Assembly: GCA_937995595.1 (NCBI GenBank)
Contig: CALKJW010000011.1
Location: 62,001 to 126,000 of the forward strand
Reading direction: 5' to 3'
DNA: 64,000 nt
Source: an uncultured Phycisphaerales bacterium
GTDB lineage: Bacteria; Planctomycetota; Phycisphaerae; Phycisphaerales; UBA1924
Numbering within the stretch: position 1 is the stretch's first letter; each line of letters starts with the position of its first letter. The position numbers and the translations under genes are program-made. This document shows positions 1-9,002 of the stretch, one piece after another. Under the pieces are notes generated by a model, which saw nothing but the letters and a program-made list of their open reading frames with translations, was not told the DNA's origin and made no database searches.

Positions 1-267
1 ATGAACGAGGCCCAGTTCCGCACGCAGACCGTCCACAGCAACCGCCGGCACGACAAGGACTCGGGTTCGCCCGAGGTCCAGGTGGCGTTGCTGACCAACG
101 ACATCAACGCGCTCTCGCGGCACCTGCAGACGCACCGCAAGGACAACAGTTCCCGCCGCGGTCTGACGTTGAAGGTCGCGCGTCGCAACCGACTCCTGAA
201 GTACCTGGCGCGGACGGACCGCGACGGCTACTCGGCCCTGATCCAGCGTCTGGGCCTGCGCAAGTAA
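1..267 (+). CDS. rpsO: 30S ribosomal protein S15
   Basis: Primary 16S rRNA-binding protein of the small subunit platform. The 88-residue product has the usual length and the S15 signature: a [11 protein letters not shown] stretch at the start of helix 1, then the [18 protein letters not shown] loop that contacts rRNA, and a C-terminal [13 protein letters not shown] helix. The ATG is the first base of the window, so upstream signals are not visible. An intrinsic terminator follows directly and pnp lies about 300 bp downstream, the classic rpsO-pnp order, but the terminator suggests partly separate transcription here. Identity is certain; only the promoter is missing. Confidence 0.97.
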   Translation: MNEAQFRTQTVHSNRRHDKDSGSPEVQVALLTNDINALSRHLQTHRKDNSSRRGLTLKVARRNRLLKYLARTDRDGYSALIQRLGLRK

Positions 268-273
268 CAACCG

Positions 274-305
274 AGCCCCTCGCGAAAGCGGGGGGCTTGT
301 CGTTT
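274..305 (+). terminator. Intrinsic terminator after rpsO
   Basis: A 10-bp stem (274-283 with 288-297, one G-T pair) closes a GAAA tetraloop and is followed by TGTCGTTTCGG. The tail motif GTCGTTTYGGC recurs after the pnp and post-prfA hairpins. The rest of the gap to pnp (306-565) has a GC-rich imperfect palindrome around 330-352 and a G-rich tract near 371-397; I see no gene in it. Confidence 0.85.
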
Positions 306-565
306 CGGCCCACCTCGGGCCAGGCGGGTCGTGCCTGCAAGCCCTCTCGCAGGCAGCCGCCAAACCAGACGGGGAGAGGGCGTGGGGATGGGGAACCGGC
401 CACGGCCCGGGTGGCAGTGGGCACGGGACAGTCGCCGACTGTCTCCTGCCTTCTGCCTCCTCTGCGGTGTCGGGTCGGTGAGACATGCCCGGCGGCCGCG
501 CCCAATGCCCGTTCCCGGGCTGCCCGCGCGCGGACCCCGGGCCAGCGACGCCGGGAGGCAGAATC

Positions 566-2713
566 ATGCAGTACGTCAGAGTCGAACGCGAGATCGCCGG
601 TCGGAAACTCGTCCTCGAGACCGGCAAGGTCGCCAAACTTTGCGACGCGGCGGTCATGGCCCACTACGCGGGCAGCACCGTCCTCGCGACCGTTGTCCGC
701 GCCAAACCGCGCGAGGGGCTGGACTTCTTCCCCCTCACGGTCGATTACCGCGAGAAGACCGCCGCGGCGGGCAAGTTCCCCGGCGGCTTCCGCAAGCGCG
801 AGGGCGCGCCCAACGAGAAGGAAATCCTGACCATGCGGATGATCGACCGCCCGATCCGTCCGCTCTTCCCCGACGGTTTCATCGACGAGATCCAGATCCA
901 GGTCTGGGTGATGTCGCACGACGGCGAGAACGACACCGACGTGCTCGCGGGCACCGCCGCGTCGGCGGCGCTGGCGATCTCCAACGCGCCGTTCGAGGGC
1001 CCGACGGCGACAGTGCGTGTCGGCCGCGTCGTGACCGACGACGGCCTGCGCTACGTCCTGAACCCCACCGTCACGCAACTGGAGTACTCCGATCTGGACA
1101 TGGTCCTCGCCGGCCACAAGGACGGCGTGAACATGATCGAGGTCGGCGCGGCCGAGGTCGACGAGAAGGGCGTGCTGGGCGCGATCGAGTTCGGCATCGA
1201 GGAAGGCATCAAGCCCATCCTGTCGCTGATCGACGAACTGGTGAAGAAGGTCGGCAAGGACAAGGTGGTGGGCGACCTGGCTCTCCCGCCGGGCGACGTG
1301 GTCGAGCAGGTCCGCAACGCGGTCGAGGGCCAGTTGACCGAGGCCCGGCGCATCCCCGGCAAGCAGGACCGCGCCGAGCGCGTCGACGCGATCCGCAAGG
1401 CGATGCTCGACGAGCACTTCCCGCTCAAGACCAACGGCACGTACGAGGACTTCCTCGCCAGCCAGAAGCGCCACAACGCCGCGAAGGAGGCCTTCCGCCG
1501 GCTGGAAGAGAAGATCACCCGCCGCCTGATCATCGAGAACGGCGTGCGGGCCGACGGCCGCAAGCCCACGCAGATCCGCCCCATCACGGCCGAGGTCGGG
1601 GTGTTCGCGCGGACCCACGGCTCGGCGCTCTTCCAGCGCGGCGAGACGCAGTCGCTCTGCTCCTGCACGCTCGGCACGGGCAAGGACGAGCAGATCATCG
1701 ACGGCCTGCTGCCCGAGTACTCCAAGAAGTTCACGCTGCACTACAACTTCCCCCCGTTCTCGACGGGCGAGGCCAAGCGCATCACCGGCCCCGGCCGGCG
1801 CGAGATCGGGCACGGCGCGCTCGCCGAACGCTCGCTGCTGGGCGTGCTGCCCTCGCCCGAGGAGTTCCCGTACACCATCCGCGTGGTGTCCGACATCACC
1901 GAGTCCAACGGCAGTTCGTCGATGGCCTCGGTCTGCGGCGGGTGCCTGGCGCTGATGGACGCCGGCGTGCCGATCAAGGCCCCGGTCGCGGGCATCTCCA
2001 TCGGGCGCTTCGCCGACGACTCGGACGCCAACGAACTCTTCGTCACCGACATCATCGGCGAGGAGGACTTCTTCGGCGACATGGACTTCAAGGTCGCCGG
2101 CACCCGCGAGGGCATTACCGGCATCCAACTCGACCTCAAGACCCGCGGCCTGGTGCTCTCGCAGATCGAGCGCATCTTCGAGCAGGCCCGCGTCGGCCGC
2201 CTCCAGATCCTCGAGATCATGGAGCAGACGATCGCCAAGCCCCGACCCGAGATCAGCCCTCTGGCCCCGCGACTGGTCACGCTGCAGATCAACCCCGACA
2301 AGATCGGCAAACTCATCGGCCCGGGCGGCAAGACCATCCGCTCGCTGCAGGACAAGTACGGCGTCACCGTCGACGTCGAGGACGACGGCACGGTCTTCGT
2401 CGCCGCGCCCAACGGCGACGCCATCGACCTGGCCCGCTCCGAGATCGAGGCCCTGTGCGAGGAGATCAAGGTCGGGACGATCTACACCGGCCGCGTGGTC
2501 TCGACCAAGGACTTCGGCGCGTTCGTCGAACTCGCCCCCGGCACCGACGGCATGTGCCACATCTCCGAACTGGCCGAGGGCTACGTCAAGAACGTCAACG
2601 ACGTGGTCAAGGTGGGCGACGTGATCAAGGTCAAGGTGATCCTCGTCGACGATCAGGGCCGCATCAAACTCAGCCGCAAGGCGGCCCTCGCGGCCGAGGC
2701 GGCGTCGAGCTGA
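566..2713 (+). CDS. pnp: Polyribonucleotide nucleotidyltransferase (PNPase)
   Basis: Phosphorolytic 3'-5' exoribonuclease and core enzyme of RNA decay. The 715-residue product has the family order: a first RNase PH domain (about 1-215), an all-alpha linker, a second RNase PH domain (about 310-540) with the [20 protein letters not shown] segment, a KH domain with the GXXG loop GPGG near residue 584, and an S1 domain from about 635 ([20 protein letters not shown]). The frame opens upstream at 485, but the ATG at 566 is preferred because GGGAGG sits 8-9 nt before it and homology starts at MQYVRVE. A strong intrinsic terminator follows. Confidence 0.97.
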   Translation: MQYVRVEREIAGRKLVLETGKVAKLCDAAVMAHYAGSTVLATVVRAKPREGLDFFPLTVDYREKTAAAGKFPGGFRKREGAPNEKEILTMRMIDRPIRPLFPDGFIDEIQIQVWVMSHDGENDTDVLAGTAASAALAISNAPFEGPTATVRVGRVVTDDGLRYVLNPTVTQLEYSDLDMVLAGHKDGVNMIEVGAAEVDEKGVLGAIEFGIEEGIKPILSLIDELVKKVGKDKVVGDLALPPGDVVEQVRNAVEGQLTEARRIPGKQDRAERVDAIRKAMLDEHFPLKTNGTYEDFLASQKRHNAAKEAFRRLEEKITRRLIIENGVRADGRKPTQIRPITAEVGVFARTHGSALFQRGETQSLCSCTLGTGKDEQIIDGLLPEYSKKFTLHYNFPPFSTGEAKRITGPGRREIGHGALAERSLLGVLPSPEEFPYTIRVVSDITESNGSSSMASVCGGCLALMDAGVPIKAPVAGISIGRFADDSDANELFVTDIIGEEDFFGDMDFKVAGTREGITGIQLDLKTRGLVLSQIERIFEQARVGRLQILEIMEQTIAKPRPEISPLAPRLVTLQINPDKIGKLIGPGGKTIRSLQDKYGVTVDVEDDGTVFVAAPNGDAIDLARSEIEALCEEIKVGTIYTGRVVSTKDFGAFVELAPGTDGMCHISELAEGYVKNVNDVVKVGDVIKVKVILVDDQGRIKLSRKAALAAEAASS

Positions 2714-2742
2714 CCGGCGGCCGACACACCAGCAAAACCGCG

Positions 2743-2778
2743 CGCAAGTCCATGCCAAGCATGGACTTGCGTCGTTTT
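2743..2778 (+). terminator. Intrinsic terminator after pnp
   Basis: Perfect 13-bp stem (2743-2755 with 2759-2771), 3-nt loop CAA, then TCGTTTT. The tail GTCGTTTTGGCC matches those after rpsO and downstream of prfA. Confidence 0.9.
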
Positions 2779-2858
2779 GGCCCTGCCGGAGCCCCGTGCC
2801 GGGCATGGGCAAAGCCCGGCGGCGCACGAAGTTATGCACATCTTTTTCGCCCCGCCCT

Positions 2859-2886
2859 TTGCGGATTCACGGACTCTTGGTATTCT
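2859..2886 (+). promoter_or_regulatory. Candidate distal promoter for the cold-shock gene
   Basis: TTGCGG, 16-nt spacer, TATTCT. Predicted start is about 240 nt before the ATG at 3132. Pattern match only. Confidence 0.35.
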
Positions 2887-2993
2887 CGGGCTGCTTGTAG
2901 GTTTTCACTGTCGCGGGGCCTGCCCCGCAGAAACATCTTCCGAGGGCATCGTGTCAGTGCAAATGCGGGTGCTGGAGCGGCGGCGCCAACGTG

Positions 2994-3023
2994 TTGCAAT
3001 CGTGCACGCGATGGTTGTAGTCT
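2994..3023 (+). promoter_or_regulatory. Candidate proximal promoter for the cold-shock gene
   Basis: TTGCAA, 18-nt spacer, TAGTCT. The same -10 hexamer with the same spacer length precedes the dockerin gene at 3471-3500, which supports a shared sigma preference. Confidence 0.4.
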
Positions 3024-3131
3024 GTTGCCGGGGAGCGCGTCACGCGGTCCCGTTCTCCATGCCCCCTTGCGCCGATGCATCCGCGGCGGGGCCCGTTCGG
3101 GCCAGCCCGGACAGGGCAAGCGGGTTCTCCC

Positions 3132-3422
3132 ATGTCTGACGGTGGACAAAAGCAGATCACGGACGCTCAGGGCGTTGTCAAGTGGTTTGATCCGAAAAAG
3201 GGCTACGGGTTTGTGGTCGGGCCCGAGGGGCAGGACATCTTCGTCCACTACTCGAAGATCCAGGGCGAGGGCTTCCGTGTGCTCAAGGACGGCTCCGCCG
3301 TCGTCTACGACGCCGAACTGACCGAGCGGGGCTGGCACGCCACGCGGGTCGTCCGCACCGAGGGCACGCTGGAGGTCACCATCCCCCAGCGCAAGACCTA
3401 CACACGCTCGCCGCGGCGGTGA
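3132..3422 (+). CDS. Cold-shock domain protein
   Basis: Single cold-shock domain (OB fold) RNA/ssDNA-binding protein, probably an RNA chaperone. The 96-residue product has GVVKWFDPKKGYGFV with RNP1 KGYGFV at 23-28 and RNP2 DIFVHY at 35-40, then a C-terminal extension of about 25 residues ending in a basic Arg/Ser tail (RSPRR). This is longer than the roughly 70-residue CspA type. The frame is open from 3075, but the conserved domain and the MSDGGQ start favour 3132. It lies alone behind a long leader with two candidate promoters. Confidence 0.92.
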   Translation: MSDGGQKQITDAQGVVKWFDPKKGYGFVVGPEGQDIFVHYSKIQGEGFRVLKDGSAVVYDAELTERGWHATRVVRTEGTLEVTIPQRKTYTRSPRR

Positions 3423-3470
3423 GTCGGCCGCCGTCAATCTCGAAAACCCGCATCGGTTCCCGTTCGGTTG

Positions 3471-3500
3471 TTGGCAACGGGGCCGGTCGGGTGGTAGTCT
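3471..3500 (+). promoter_or_regulatory. Candidate promoter of the dockerin gene
   Basis: TTGGCA, 18-nt spacer, TAGTCT. Predicted transcription starts near 3507, leaving a leader of about 60 nt with a GGAAGG Shine-Dalgarno site just before the ATG at 3567. Confidence 0.45.
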
Positions 3501-3566
3501 GAATCATCGTCTTCTTCTGTGCGGGGTGGTCCCGGTCAACCCACTTTCCCTCGAAAGGAAGGCACG

Positions 3567-5708
3567 ATGCGGTATCGTTCTCACACGCGACCGGTTTCGA
3601 TTCTCGCCTGCGCGCTGGCCTTGGGCGCGGCGGGCGCGGCCCTCGCCCAGCCCGCCAACAACAACTGCGCCAACGCGGTCGTCATCGGCAACGGCACGTT
3701 CTCCGGCACCACCGTCGGCGCGACCAACGACGGCTCGGCGTCGTGCGGCAGTTCCGCGTCCAACGCGGACGTGTGGTACCGCTACGTCGCCCCGGCGACC
3801 GGGACCATCACCGTCACCACCTGCAACCCCGGCACCGGGTACGACACCGTGCTCTCGGTCCACTCGGCCGCCTGCCCGGGCACGAGCGGCACGCAGATCG
3901 CCTGCAACGACGACGCGTCGTGCGCGTTCGCCAGCCTCCGATCGACGCTGACGTTCTCGGCGGTCGCGGGCACCGAGTACCTCATCCGCGTCTCCGGCTT
4001 CTCGTCGGCCGTCGGCGCGTTTGAACTTTCCGTTGGCCCCGGCGGCGGCGGGCAGCCCCCGGTCAACGACGCCTGCGCGAGCGCGACGGCCATCGGCAAC
4101 GGCACCTTCAACGGCACGACCACCAACGCCGCGGCGGACGGGACGACCTCCTGCGTCGGCTCGGCCTCGCCCGACGTGTACTACCGCTACACCGCGCCCG
4201 CGACGGGGACGGTCGTGGCCAGCACCTGCACCGCGGCGTCGTTCGACACGACCATCTCCGTGCACGCGGCCTGCCCGGCCACCAGCGCCAACGAGATCGC
4301 CTGCAACAACGACTTCTGCGGCACGCGCTCGCAGGTTTCGTTCCAGGCCGTCCAGGGCCAGCAGTACATCGTCCGCGTCGCGGGCGTGAGCGGCTCCGGC
4401 ACGTTCACGCTCACGCTCGGCGACCCGCCCCCGCCCGGGCCCAGCGGGCCGGACGTCACGCACCACCACATCAACGGCATCGCCAACTTCGGCGCCGTCG
4501 GCGGCATCCGTGGCTACGCGCTCGGCTCAGACACGTGCAACATCGGCACGCAGGGCCTCGCGTGGGTCAACAGCGGCACGCCCGCGCTGGGCATGAACGC
4601 CTACCGACTGCACAACGGCCGCCTCCTGCAGATCGGCCTCGGCTTTGCCAAGACGGCCTGCTGCGTCAGCAACGGCCCGGGGTGCGGCACGACGTGCTCC
4701 AGCAGCGGCACGGGCCTGCGGCCGGGGTGCATGGACGTTTACGGCGCGTCCTACAACGGCGGCCAGACCCGCCTTGCCCCGCGCTCGGTCATCAACGCCT
4801 ACACCGGCGTGATCGGCTCGTTCCCCGCCACCACCGGCGACGCGGCCTTCCGCCGCCTGCAGGTCGCGCAGACCGACCTGAACACGACGACCTTCGCCGG
4901 CGCGCGGTACTTCGTCGAGGGCGCGTACATCGCCACCGACGACGCGCAGGCCGGCAACGCCATGAACAACAACTCCTACATGATCGTCAACGTCAACCAG
5001 TCGTCGTTCGACCTGACGCCCGCGTCGGGCACCTTCACCGGCCACCCGGCCATCTGGGCCTGGCGCGACCACGGTCTGGGCATCAACACGCCCGACCCGT
5101 CGGTCAGCGTCTTCAGCGTCGACGTGCCGCAGGAGGGCCGGTTCTGGGTCGCGACCAAGGTCACGCAACTGCCCGGCGGCCGATACCTCTACGACTACGC
5201 CGTCTACAACCTCAACTCCGACCGCTCGGGCTATTCGCTTTCGGTGCCCAAGGGCGCGGGCGTGAGCGTCAGCAACGCCGGCTTCAACGACGTGTCGTAC
5301 CACTCCGGCGAGCCGTACTCGGGCACGGACTGGGCGATTGATTCCTCGGGCAGCGCCGTTTCGTGGACCTGCACCCAGACCTTCGCCCAGAACGCCAACG
5401 CCAACGCGCTGCGCTGGGGCACCATGTACAACTTCTGGTTCGAGTCCGAGTCGGCGCCGACGACCGGGCAGGTCACGCTCGGCCTCTTCAAGCCCGGCAC
5501 GCCCGACTCGGTGTCGTTCGACGCGCCGGTCCCGTCCTCGACCTGCACCGCCGACTACGACGGCAACGGCACCGTCGAGGTGGCCGACATCTTTACCTTC
5601 CTCTCGGCGTGGTTCGCCGGCGACCCCGCGGCCTACGAGTTCGGCGGTACGCCCGGCGTCCCGGCCATCTTCGCCTTCCTGAGCGCGTGGTTCGCCGGCT
5701 GCAACTGA
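3567..5708 (+). CDS. Secreted protein with two PPC-like domains and a GC-type dockerin
   Basis: Exported protein of 713 residues, function unknown. A Sec signal peptide (residues 1-27, cut after ALA) precedes two homologous repeats of about 120 residues. Each begins NNxCxxA...IGNGTF and contains a (W/Y)YRY...PATGT core and IACNxD, resembling bacterial pre-peptidase C-terminal-like beta domains. A unique middle section of about 350 residues follows (THHHINGIANFG start, Cys-rich near CCVSNGPGCG). The last 54 residues form a dockerin-like module: DYDGNGTVEVADIF, then two FLSAWFAG helices and terminal GCN. Start chosen by GGAAGG 7-8 nt upstream. The module predicts cell-surface or complex anchoring. 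The partner is not visible here. Confidence 0.88.
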   Translation: MRYRSHTRPVSILACALALGAAGAALAQPANNNCANAVVIGNGTFSGTTVGATNDGSASCGSSASNADVWYRYVAPATGTITVTTCNPGTGYDTVLSVHSAACPGTSGTQIACNDDASCAFASLRSTLTFSAVAGTEYLIRVSGFSSAVGAFELSVGPGGGGQPPVNDACASATAIGNGTFNGTTTNAAADGTTSCVGSASPDVYYRYTAPATGTVVASTCTAASFDTTISVHAACPATSANEIACNNDFCGTRSQVSFQAVQGQQYIVRVAGVSGSGTFTLTLGDPPPPGPSGPDVTHHHINGIANFGAVGGIRGYALGSDTCNIGTQGLAWVNSGTPALGMNAYRLHNGRLLQIGLGFAKTACCVSNGPGCGTTCSSSGTGLRPGCMDVYGASYNGGQTRLAPRSVINAYTGVIGSFPATTGDAAFRRLQVAQTDLNTTTFAGARYFVEGAYIATDDAQAGNAMNNNSYMIVNVNQSSFDLTPASGTFTGHPAIWAWRDHGLGINTPDPSVSVFSVDVPQEGRFWVATKVTQLPGGRYLYDYAVYNLNSDRSGYSLSVPKGAGVSVSNAGFNDVSYHSGEPYSGTDWAIDSSGSAVSWTCTQTFAQNANANALRWGTMYNFWFESESAPTTGQVTLGLFKPGTPDSVSFDAPVPSSTCTADYDGNGTVEVADIFTFLSAWFAGDPAAYEFGGTPGVPAIFAFLSAWFAGCN

Positions 5709-5741
5709 ACGCGCTCAGGTCTCCCACACACCGCGACTCCG

Positions 5742-5779
5742 CCGGGGCTGGTCCCATCGGGCCGGCCCCGGTTTCGTTT
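5742..5779 (+). terminator. Intrinsic terminator after the dockerin gene
   Basis: A 10-bp stem (5742-5751 with 5762-5771, one G-T pair) with a 10-nt loop, followed by TTTCGTTT. It lies between convergent genes and may also serve the fumarylacetoacetase transcript. Confidence 0.7.
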
Positions 5780-5801
5780 CACACAGCGCGGCCTTCGTTT
5801 C

Positions 5802-7172
5802 TCACACCACGACCGGCGCGGGCTCGATCACGCCGCGGCACTCCCCGAAGCCGATCCGCCGGAAGCCCTCGCGCTCGCAGTACGCCGTCATGATCACCTC
5901 GTCGCCGTCGGCCAAGAACGTCCGGGTCTCGCCGGTCGGCAACTCCACGGCCTTGCGCGGCAACGGCTTGCCGTCCGGGCCCGTGCCCTGCCAGGTCAGT
6001 TCCAGCAGGCACCCGCGCGAGTCCGGCGTGCGCCCCGAGATCGTGCCCGAACCCAGCAGGTCCCCCGGCTGCATGTTGCACCCGTTGCTCGCGTGGTGCG
6101 CCAGCAACTGGTCCACCGTCCAGTACATGTCGCGGAACGAGCCGCGCGACAGGCGCACCGGGCTCATCCCGCGGCGGCGCATCTGCTCGCTCAGCAGGTA
6201 CACCTCGACGGTGATGTCGATGGCCCAGTCGCCGCTGCCGCGAAGGTACGGCAGGGGCTGCGGGTCGCCGGCCTCGCGCTCGGGCCCGGCGGTGCGGAAG
6301 GGGGCCAGCGCGTCCATCGTGACGACAAACGGCGACAGCGACGAGGCGAAGTTCTTGGCCAGGAACGGCCCCAGCGGCTGGTACTCCCACTTCTGCAGGT
6401 CGCGTGCCGACCAGTCGTTCAGGATGCCCATGCCGAACAGGCTCTCGGCCGCGCGCAAGATCGGGATCGGCTCCCCCAGCCGGTTCCCCGCGCCGACGTA
6501 CACGCCCAGTTCCATCTCGTAGTCCAGCAGTTTGCAAGGGCCGAACGACGGCCCCGCGCCGGGCTCACCCTCGGGCGGCGACTGCTGGCCCAGCGGCCGG
6601 CGAACCGGCGTGCCCGACACCACCAGCGACGAGGCCCGACCGTGGTAGCCGATCGGCACGTGCCTGTAGTTCGGCAGCAGGGGGTTGTCGGGCCGGAACA
6701 TCGAGCCCACGTTCGTCGCGTGGTGCTTGGAGGCGTAGAAGTCGGTGTAGTCGAAGACCGTCATCGGCAGCGTGAACTTCGTCTCCGAGATCGGCGTCAG
6801 CGCCTTGTCGCGCAGCCGGCGCACGCGCTGCCCGCCCGCCGCGTCGGCGCGGAGGAACTCCTGCAGCCGCGCCCGCAGGTCGCCCCACACCTGCGGCGTC
6901 GCCGCGACGTAGTTCCACGCCGGCGCGTGCAGCATGTACGCCAGGTCGCCCTCGGGGTCGCCCAGCGCGCCCGACGTCGCCAGCATCGACACGTCGAGCA
7001 CCTGATCGCCGATCGCCACGCCCAGATGGCCGTGGCTGTGCCCGTCGTGCTCGGCGACGAACGCGCACAGCGCGAGATTCTGGATCGGGAAATCCGTCGC
7101 CGGGTCGTTGGCCGATTCGACCCACGACTTCATCGACGGGTCGTGCGTGGCGTTGACGTGTGTGCTGGTCAT
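5802..7172 (-). CDS. fahA: Fumarylacetoacetase
   Basis: Hydrolyses fumarylacetoacetate to fumarate and acetoacetate, the last step of tyrosine/homogentisate catabolism. The 456-residue product has the N-terminal FAH domain start (SWVESANDPATDFPIQNL), the YTDFYASKHHATNVGSMFRP metal/substrate segment, EMELGVYVG, and the C-terminal GSGTISG and CLLELTWQG blocks. The ATG at 7133 (MKSWVES) would match the usual family start better; neither has a clear ribosome site. It is read in the same direction as the unknown gene at 7271-8290, 98 nt upstream, so the two may be co-transcribed. Homogentisate dioxygenase is not in the window. Confidence 0.95.
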   Translation of the reverse strand: MTSTHVNATHDPSMKSWVESANDPATDFPIQNLALCAFVAEHDGHSHGHLGVAIGDQVLDVSMLATSGALGDPEGDLAYMLHAPAWNYVAATPQVWGDLRARLQEFLRADAAGGQRVRRLRDKALTPISETKFTLPMTVFDYTDFYASKHHATNVGSMFRPDNPLLPNYRHVPIGYHGRASSLVVSGTPVRRPLGQQSPPEGEPGAGPSFGPCKLLDYEMELGVYVGAGNRLGEPIPILRAAESLFGMGILNDWSARDLQKWEYQPLGPFLAKNFASSLSPFVVTMDALAPFRTAGPEREAGDPQPLPYLRGSGDWAIDITVEVYLLSEQMRRRGMSPVRLSRGSFRDMYWTVDQLLAHHASNGCNMQPGDLLGSGTISGRTPDSRGCLLELTWQGTGPDGKPLPRKAVELPTGETRTFLADGDEVIMTAYCEREGFRRIGFGECRGVIEPAPVVV

Positions 7173-7270
7173 GTGTGCGGAGTTGGGGTGCGGCGTGAAG
7201 GGGAAGGTGGGAGTGTGCGGCGCGACCGAAACCGACCGCGCTCGGCGAGGCGCCGATCAATACCGCGCGG

Positions 7271-8290
7271 CTAGATCAGCCCCAGCGCGCGGAGTTCCTG
7301 CACCGGCTCCTCGAACGAGCAGGAACCGTACGACAGCGCGAACGTCTCGCGCGTGTGGGCCAGTTGCAGCGTGTCCAGCCCGTACGCGCCCCACGTCACC
7401 AGTTCACGCCCGAACTGGAACGCCGCGCCGTCCGATTCCTCGAGCACCTCACGCAGCGCGTCGGCGTCGAGCCGGCGCGTCTGCACCAGCGCGGCCCCCA
7501 CGAACACGTTGAGGAAACCGTGCATCACCGCCTGCTCGCTGCCCGGCTCGTACGTCAGCGGATGCCGCCCGCGGCAGGCGTGGTGCAGGCCCGCGGTCGC
7601 CTTGAAGGGCACCTCAGCGTGCCCGCAGGCGACGACGAACTCCGCCAGCGCGGCGACCGGAGGGATCGACGCGGGCGTCACGCCGCCCGTGCGCACCTTG
7701 GCACCCGCGTCGGCCCCGGCCAGCGCGGCGATCATGCCGCGAAAATCCGGCGGCGCGGCCCCGGGGCCCGACGGCGTGATGGGGATCTCGAAGAACGGGT
7801 ACAACTCCTCGGGGATCAGTTCCAGCGCATCGTCGATCCACGCCGCGCCCGTCGGGCCGCTCGCCCCCGGCGCGGCGACCGGCGGCGGCTTGAGTTCCAC
7901 CGCGTCGATGACCGCCAGCCCGTTGGCGGGCTTCTCGTGCTCGTGGTTGAAGGCGAAGATCGAGTCGAGGTTCTCGTCGATGTCCCCGTCGATGATCGCC
8001 GAGATCGGCCACGGCTCGCCCCCGCCCGGCTGCGCGGGGTCGGCCGACTTGGGCAGCAGGGGCAGCGCGGCGTTGCGGAACTCCTCGAGCTTCGACACCG
8101 GCAGCACGAACCGCCCCAGCATCCACGCCTCGGGCGAGGCGAGGTAGCGCGCGTAGTTCTGCACCGCCGGCCCCATCGCCAGTTTCGCCGGCGGGAACAG
8201 CCCCGCGTAGTCGATCAGCCCGGACATCAGCGCGTGGATCGCGGCGGGCTCGCCGTCGCCGGGCCGGGATCGGTGGTTGAGGCTCGACAT
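7271..8290 (-). CDS. Conserved hypothetical protein, partner of fumarylacetoacetase
   Basis: I do not recognise a named family. The 339-residue protein is soluble with no signal peptide or membrane segment. It has an N-terminal GLIDYAGLFPPAKL motif, a middle RGMIAALAGADAGAKVRTGG stretch and a PFKATAGLHHACRG motif that looks like a phosphate- or acid-binding barrel loop. Its position directly upstream of fahA suggests a role in aromatic amino acid breakdown. That is an inference from context. A TATCCT hexamer lies 6 nt before the ATG with no Shine-Dalgarno site, so a leaderless start is likely. An alternative start at residue 22 (MSGLIDYAG) is possible. Confidence 0.75.
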   Translation of the reverse strand: MSSLNHRSRPGDGEPAAIHALMSGLIDYAGLFPPAKLAMGPAVQNYARYLASPEAWMLGRFVLPVSKLEEFRNAALPLLPKSADPAQPGGGEPWPISAIIDGDIDENLDSIFAFNHEHEKPANGLAVIDAVELKPPPVAAPGASGPTGAAWIDDALELIPEELYPFFEIPITPSGPGAAPPDFRGMIAALAGADAGAKVRTGGVTPASIPPVAALAEFVVACGHAEVPFKATAGLHHACRGRHPLTYEPGSEQAVMHGFLNVFVGAALVQTRRLDADALREVLEESDGAAFQFGRELVTWGAYGLDTLQLAHTRETFALSYGSCSFEEPVQELRALGLI

Positions 8291-8296
8291 GTCGGG

Positions 8297-8302
8297 AGGA
8301 TA
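8297..8302 (-). promoter_or_regulatory. -10-like box 6 nt before the 7271-8290 gene
   Basis: TATCCT on the minus strand, 6 nt before the ATG; predicts a leaderless mRNA. Confidence 0.5.
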
Positions 8303-8342
8303 CGCGATCGAACGGCCCCGAACGCCCGCGACGAGGCGAGGC

Positions 8343-8909
8343 TCAGCCGACCAGCCCCTTGATCGCGCCCGTGCGGCGGGCCTTGGCGTAGCGCGCCAGC
8401 GAATCCTCGACCACCGCGTGCGCGGCCTCGGCGGGCAGGATGTCCTCGACCGCCACGCCCTTGCCCTCCAGCATCTTGTAGTCCTCGAAGAACTGCTTGA
8501 GCATCTTGAAGATGTGCTTGGGGAAGTGGCTGGCCAGCGTGAACTCCGAGTAGATCGGGTCCGAGTCCAGCACCGCGACGATCTTGTGGTCCGGGTCGCC
8601 GCGGTCGATCATCGACATCATGCCCACCGCCCGCGCGTGGCAGATGCACAGCGGCGGGATCGGTTCGGTGCAGTACACCAGCACGTCCAGCGGGTCGTTG
8701 TCCTCGGCCAGCGTCTGCGGGATGAACCCGTAGTTGGCCGGGTAGTAGACCGCGCTGGACAGCACCCGGTCGAGCTTGAGCATGCCCGAGCCCTTGTCGA
8801 GTTCGAACTTCAGGTTCGAGCCGCGCGGGATCTCGATGATCGCCTTGAAGTGCGCGGGCAGTTCGCCCTTGTCCACTCCCGGCGTGACGTCGTGCCACGG
8901 ATGAATCAT
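8343..8909 (-). CDS. ppa: Inorganic pyrophosphatase (family I)
   Basis: Soluble Mg-dependent enzyme that hydrolyses pyrophosphate to phosphate and so pulls biosynthetic reactions forward. The 188-residue product has the family I blocks: IEIPRGSNLKFELDK with the substrate Lys/Arg/Glu set, YPANYGFIPQT, and the acidic EDNDPLDVLVY signature that holds the metal ions. The frame stays open far upstream, but homology begins at MIHPWHDV. TACCCT lies 5 nt before that ATG, predicting a leaderless mRNA. Length matches the bacterial hexameric type. Confidence 0.96.
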   Translation of the reverse strand: MIHPWHDVTPGVDKGELPAHFKAIIEIPRGSNLKFELDKGSGMLKLDRVLSSAVYYPANYGFIPQTLAEDNDPLDVLVYCTEPIPPLCICHARAVGMMSMIDRGDPDHKIVAVLDSDPIYSEFTLASHFPKHIFKMLKQFFEDYKMLEGKGVAVEDILPAEAAHAVVEDSLARYAKARRTGAIKGLVG

Positions 8910-8914
8910 GGCGG

Positions 8915-8920
8915 AGGGTA
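8915..8920 (-). promoter_or_regulatory. -10-like box 5 nt before ppa
   Basis: TACCCT on the minus strand, 5 nt before the ppa ATG; leaderless start predicted. Confidence 0.5.
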
Positions 8921-8963
8921 GGGAGGCGAAACTCGGATATCGGAGAATCGTACCATCTGGTTC

Positions 8964-8984
8964 ACTTCCCACTTCCCACTTCCC
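8964..8984. repeat. Three tandem copies of ACTTCCC
   Basis: Three uninterrupted 7-bp units in the ppa-pgi divergent intergenic region, just upstream of the pgi -10 box. Could be a binding-site array or a slippage-prone repeat. Confidence 0.6.
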
Positions 8985-8990
8985 TCTCGG

Positions 8991-8996
8991 TATCCT
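8991..8996 (+). promoter_or_regulatory. -10-like box 6 nt before pgi
   Basis: TATCCT followed by six C residues and the ATG at 9003; leaderless start predicted. Confidence 0.5.
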
Positions 8997-9002
8997 CCCC
9001 CC

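Larger units (their letters stand above)
2779..3131 (+). other. Long non-coding region upstream of the cold-shock gene
   Basis: The 418-bp gap between pnp and the cold-shock gene starts with the pnp terminator. It then holds a 7-bp GC hairpin near 2806-2821, a relatively T-rich stretch (2840-2860) and two promoter-like hexamer pairs (2859-2886 and 2994-3023). No ORF in it looks like a real protein. Transcripts from either promoter would carry a 100-240 nt leader, as many cold-shock mRNAs do. No Shine-Dalgarno site is obvious before the start. Confidence 0.5.

Noticed and set aside
104-2839. 911-codon open frame antisense to rpsO and pnp
   Set aside because: Strong GC codon bias in pnp opens this frame. 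Its product is repetitive Asp/Arg/Val-rich with no domain, and pnp is unmistakable on the other strand. The same applies to other long antisense frames here.
8964-8984. Possible CRISPR-like array
   Set aside because: The units are 7 bp with no spacers, so it is a simple tandem repeat. No cas gene is present.
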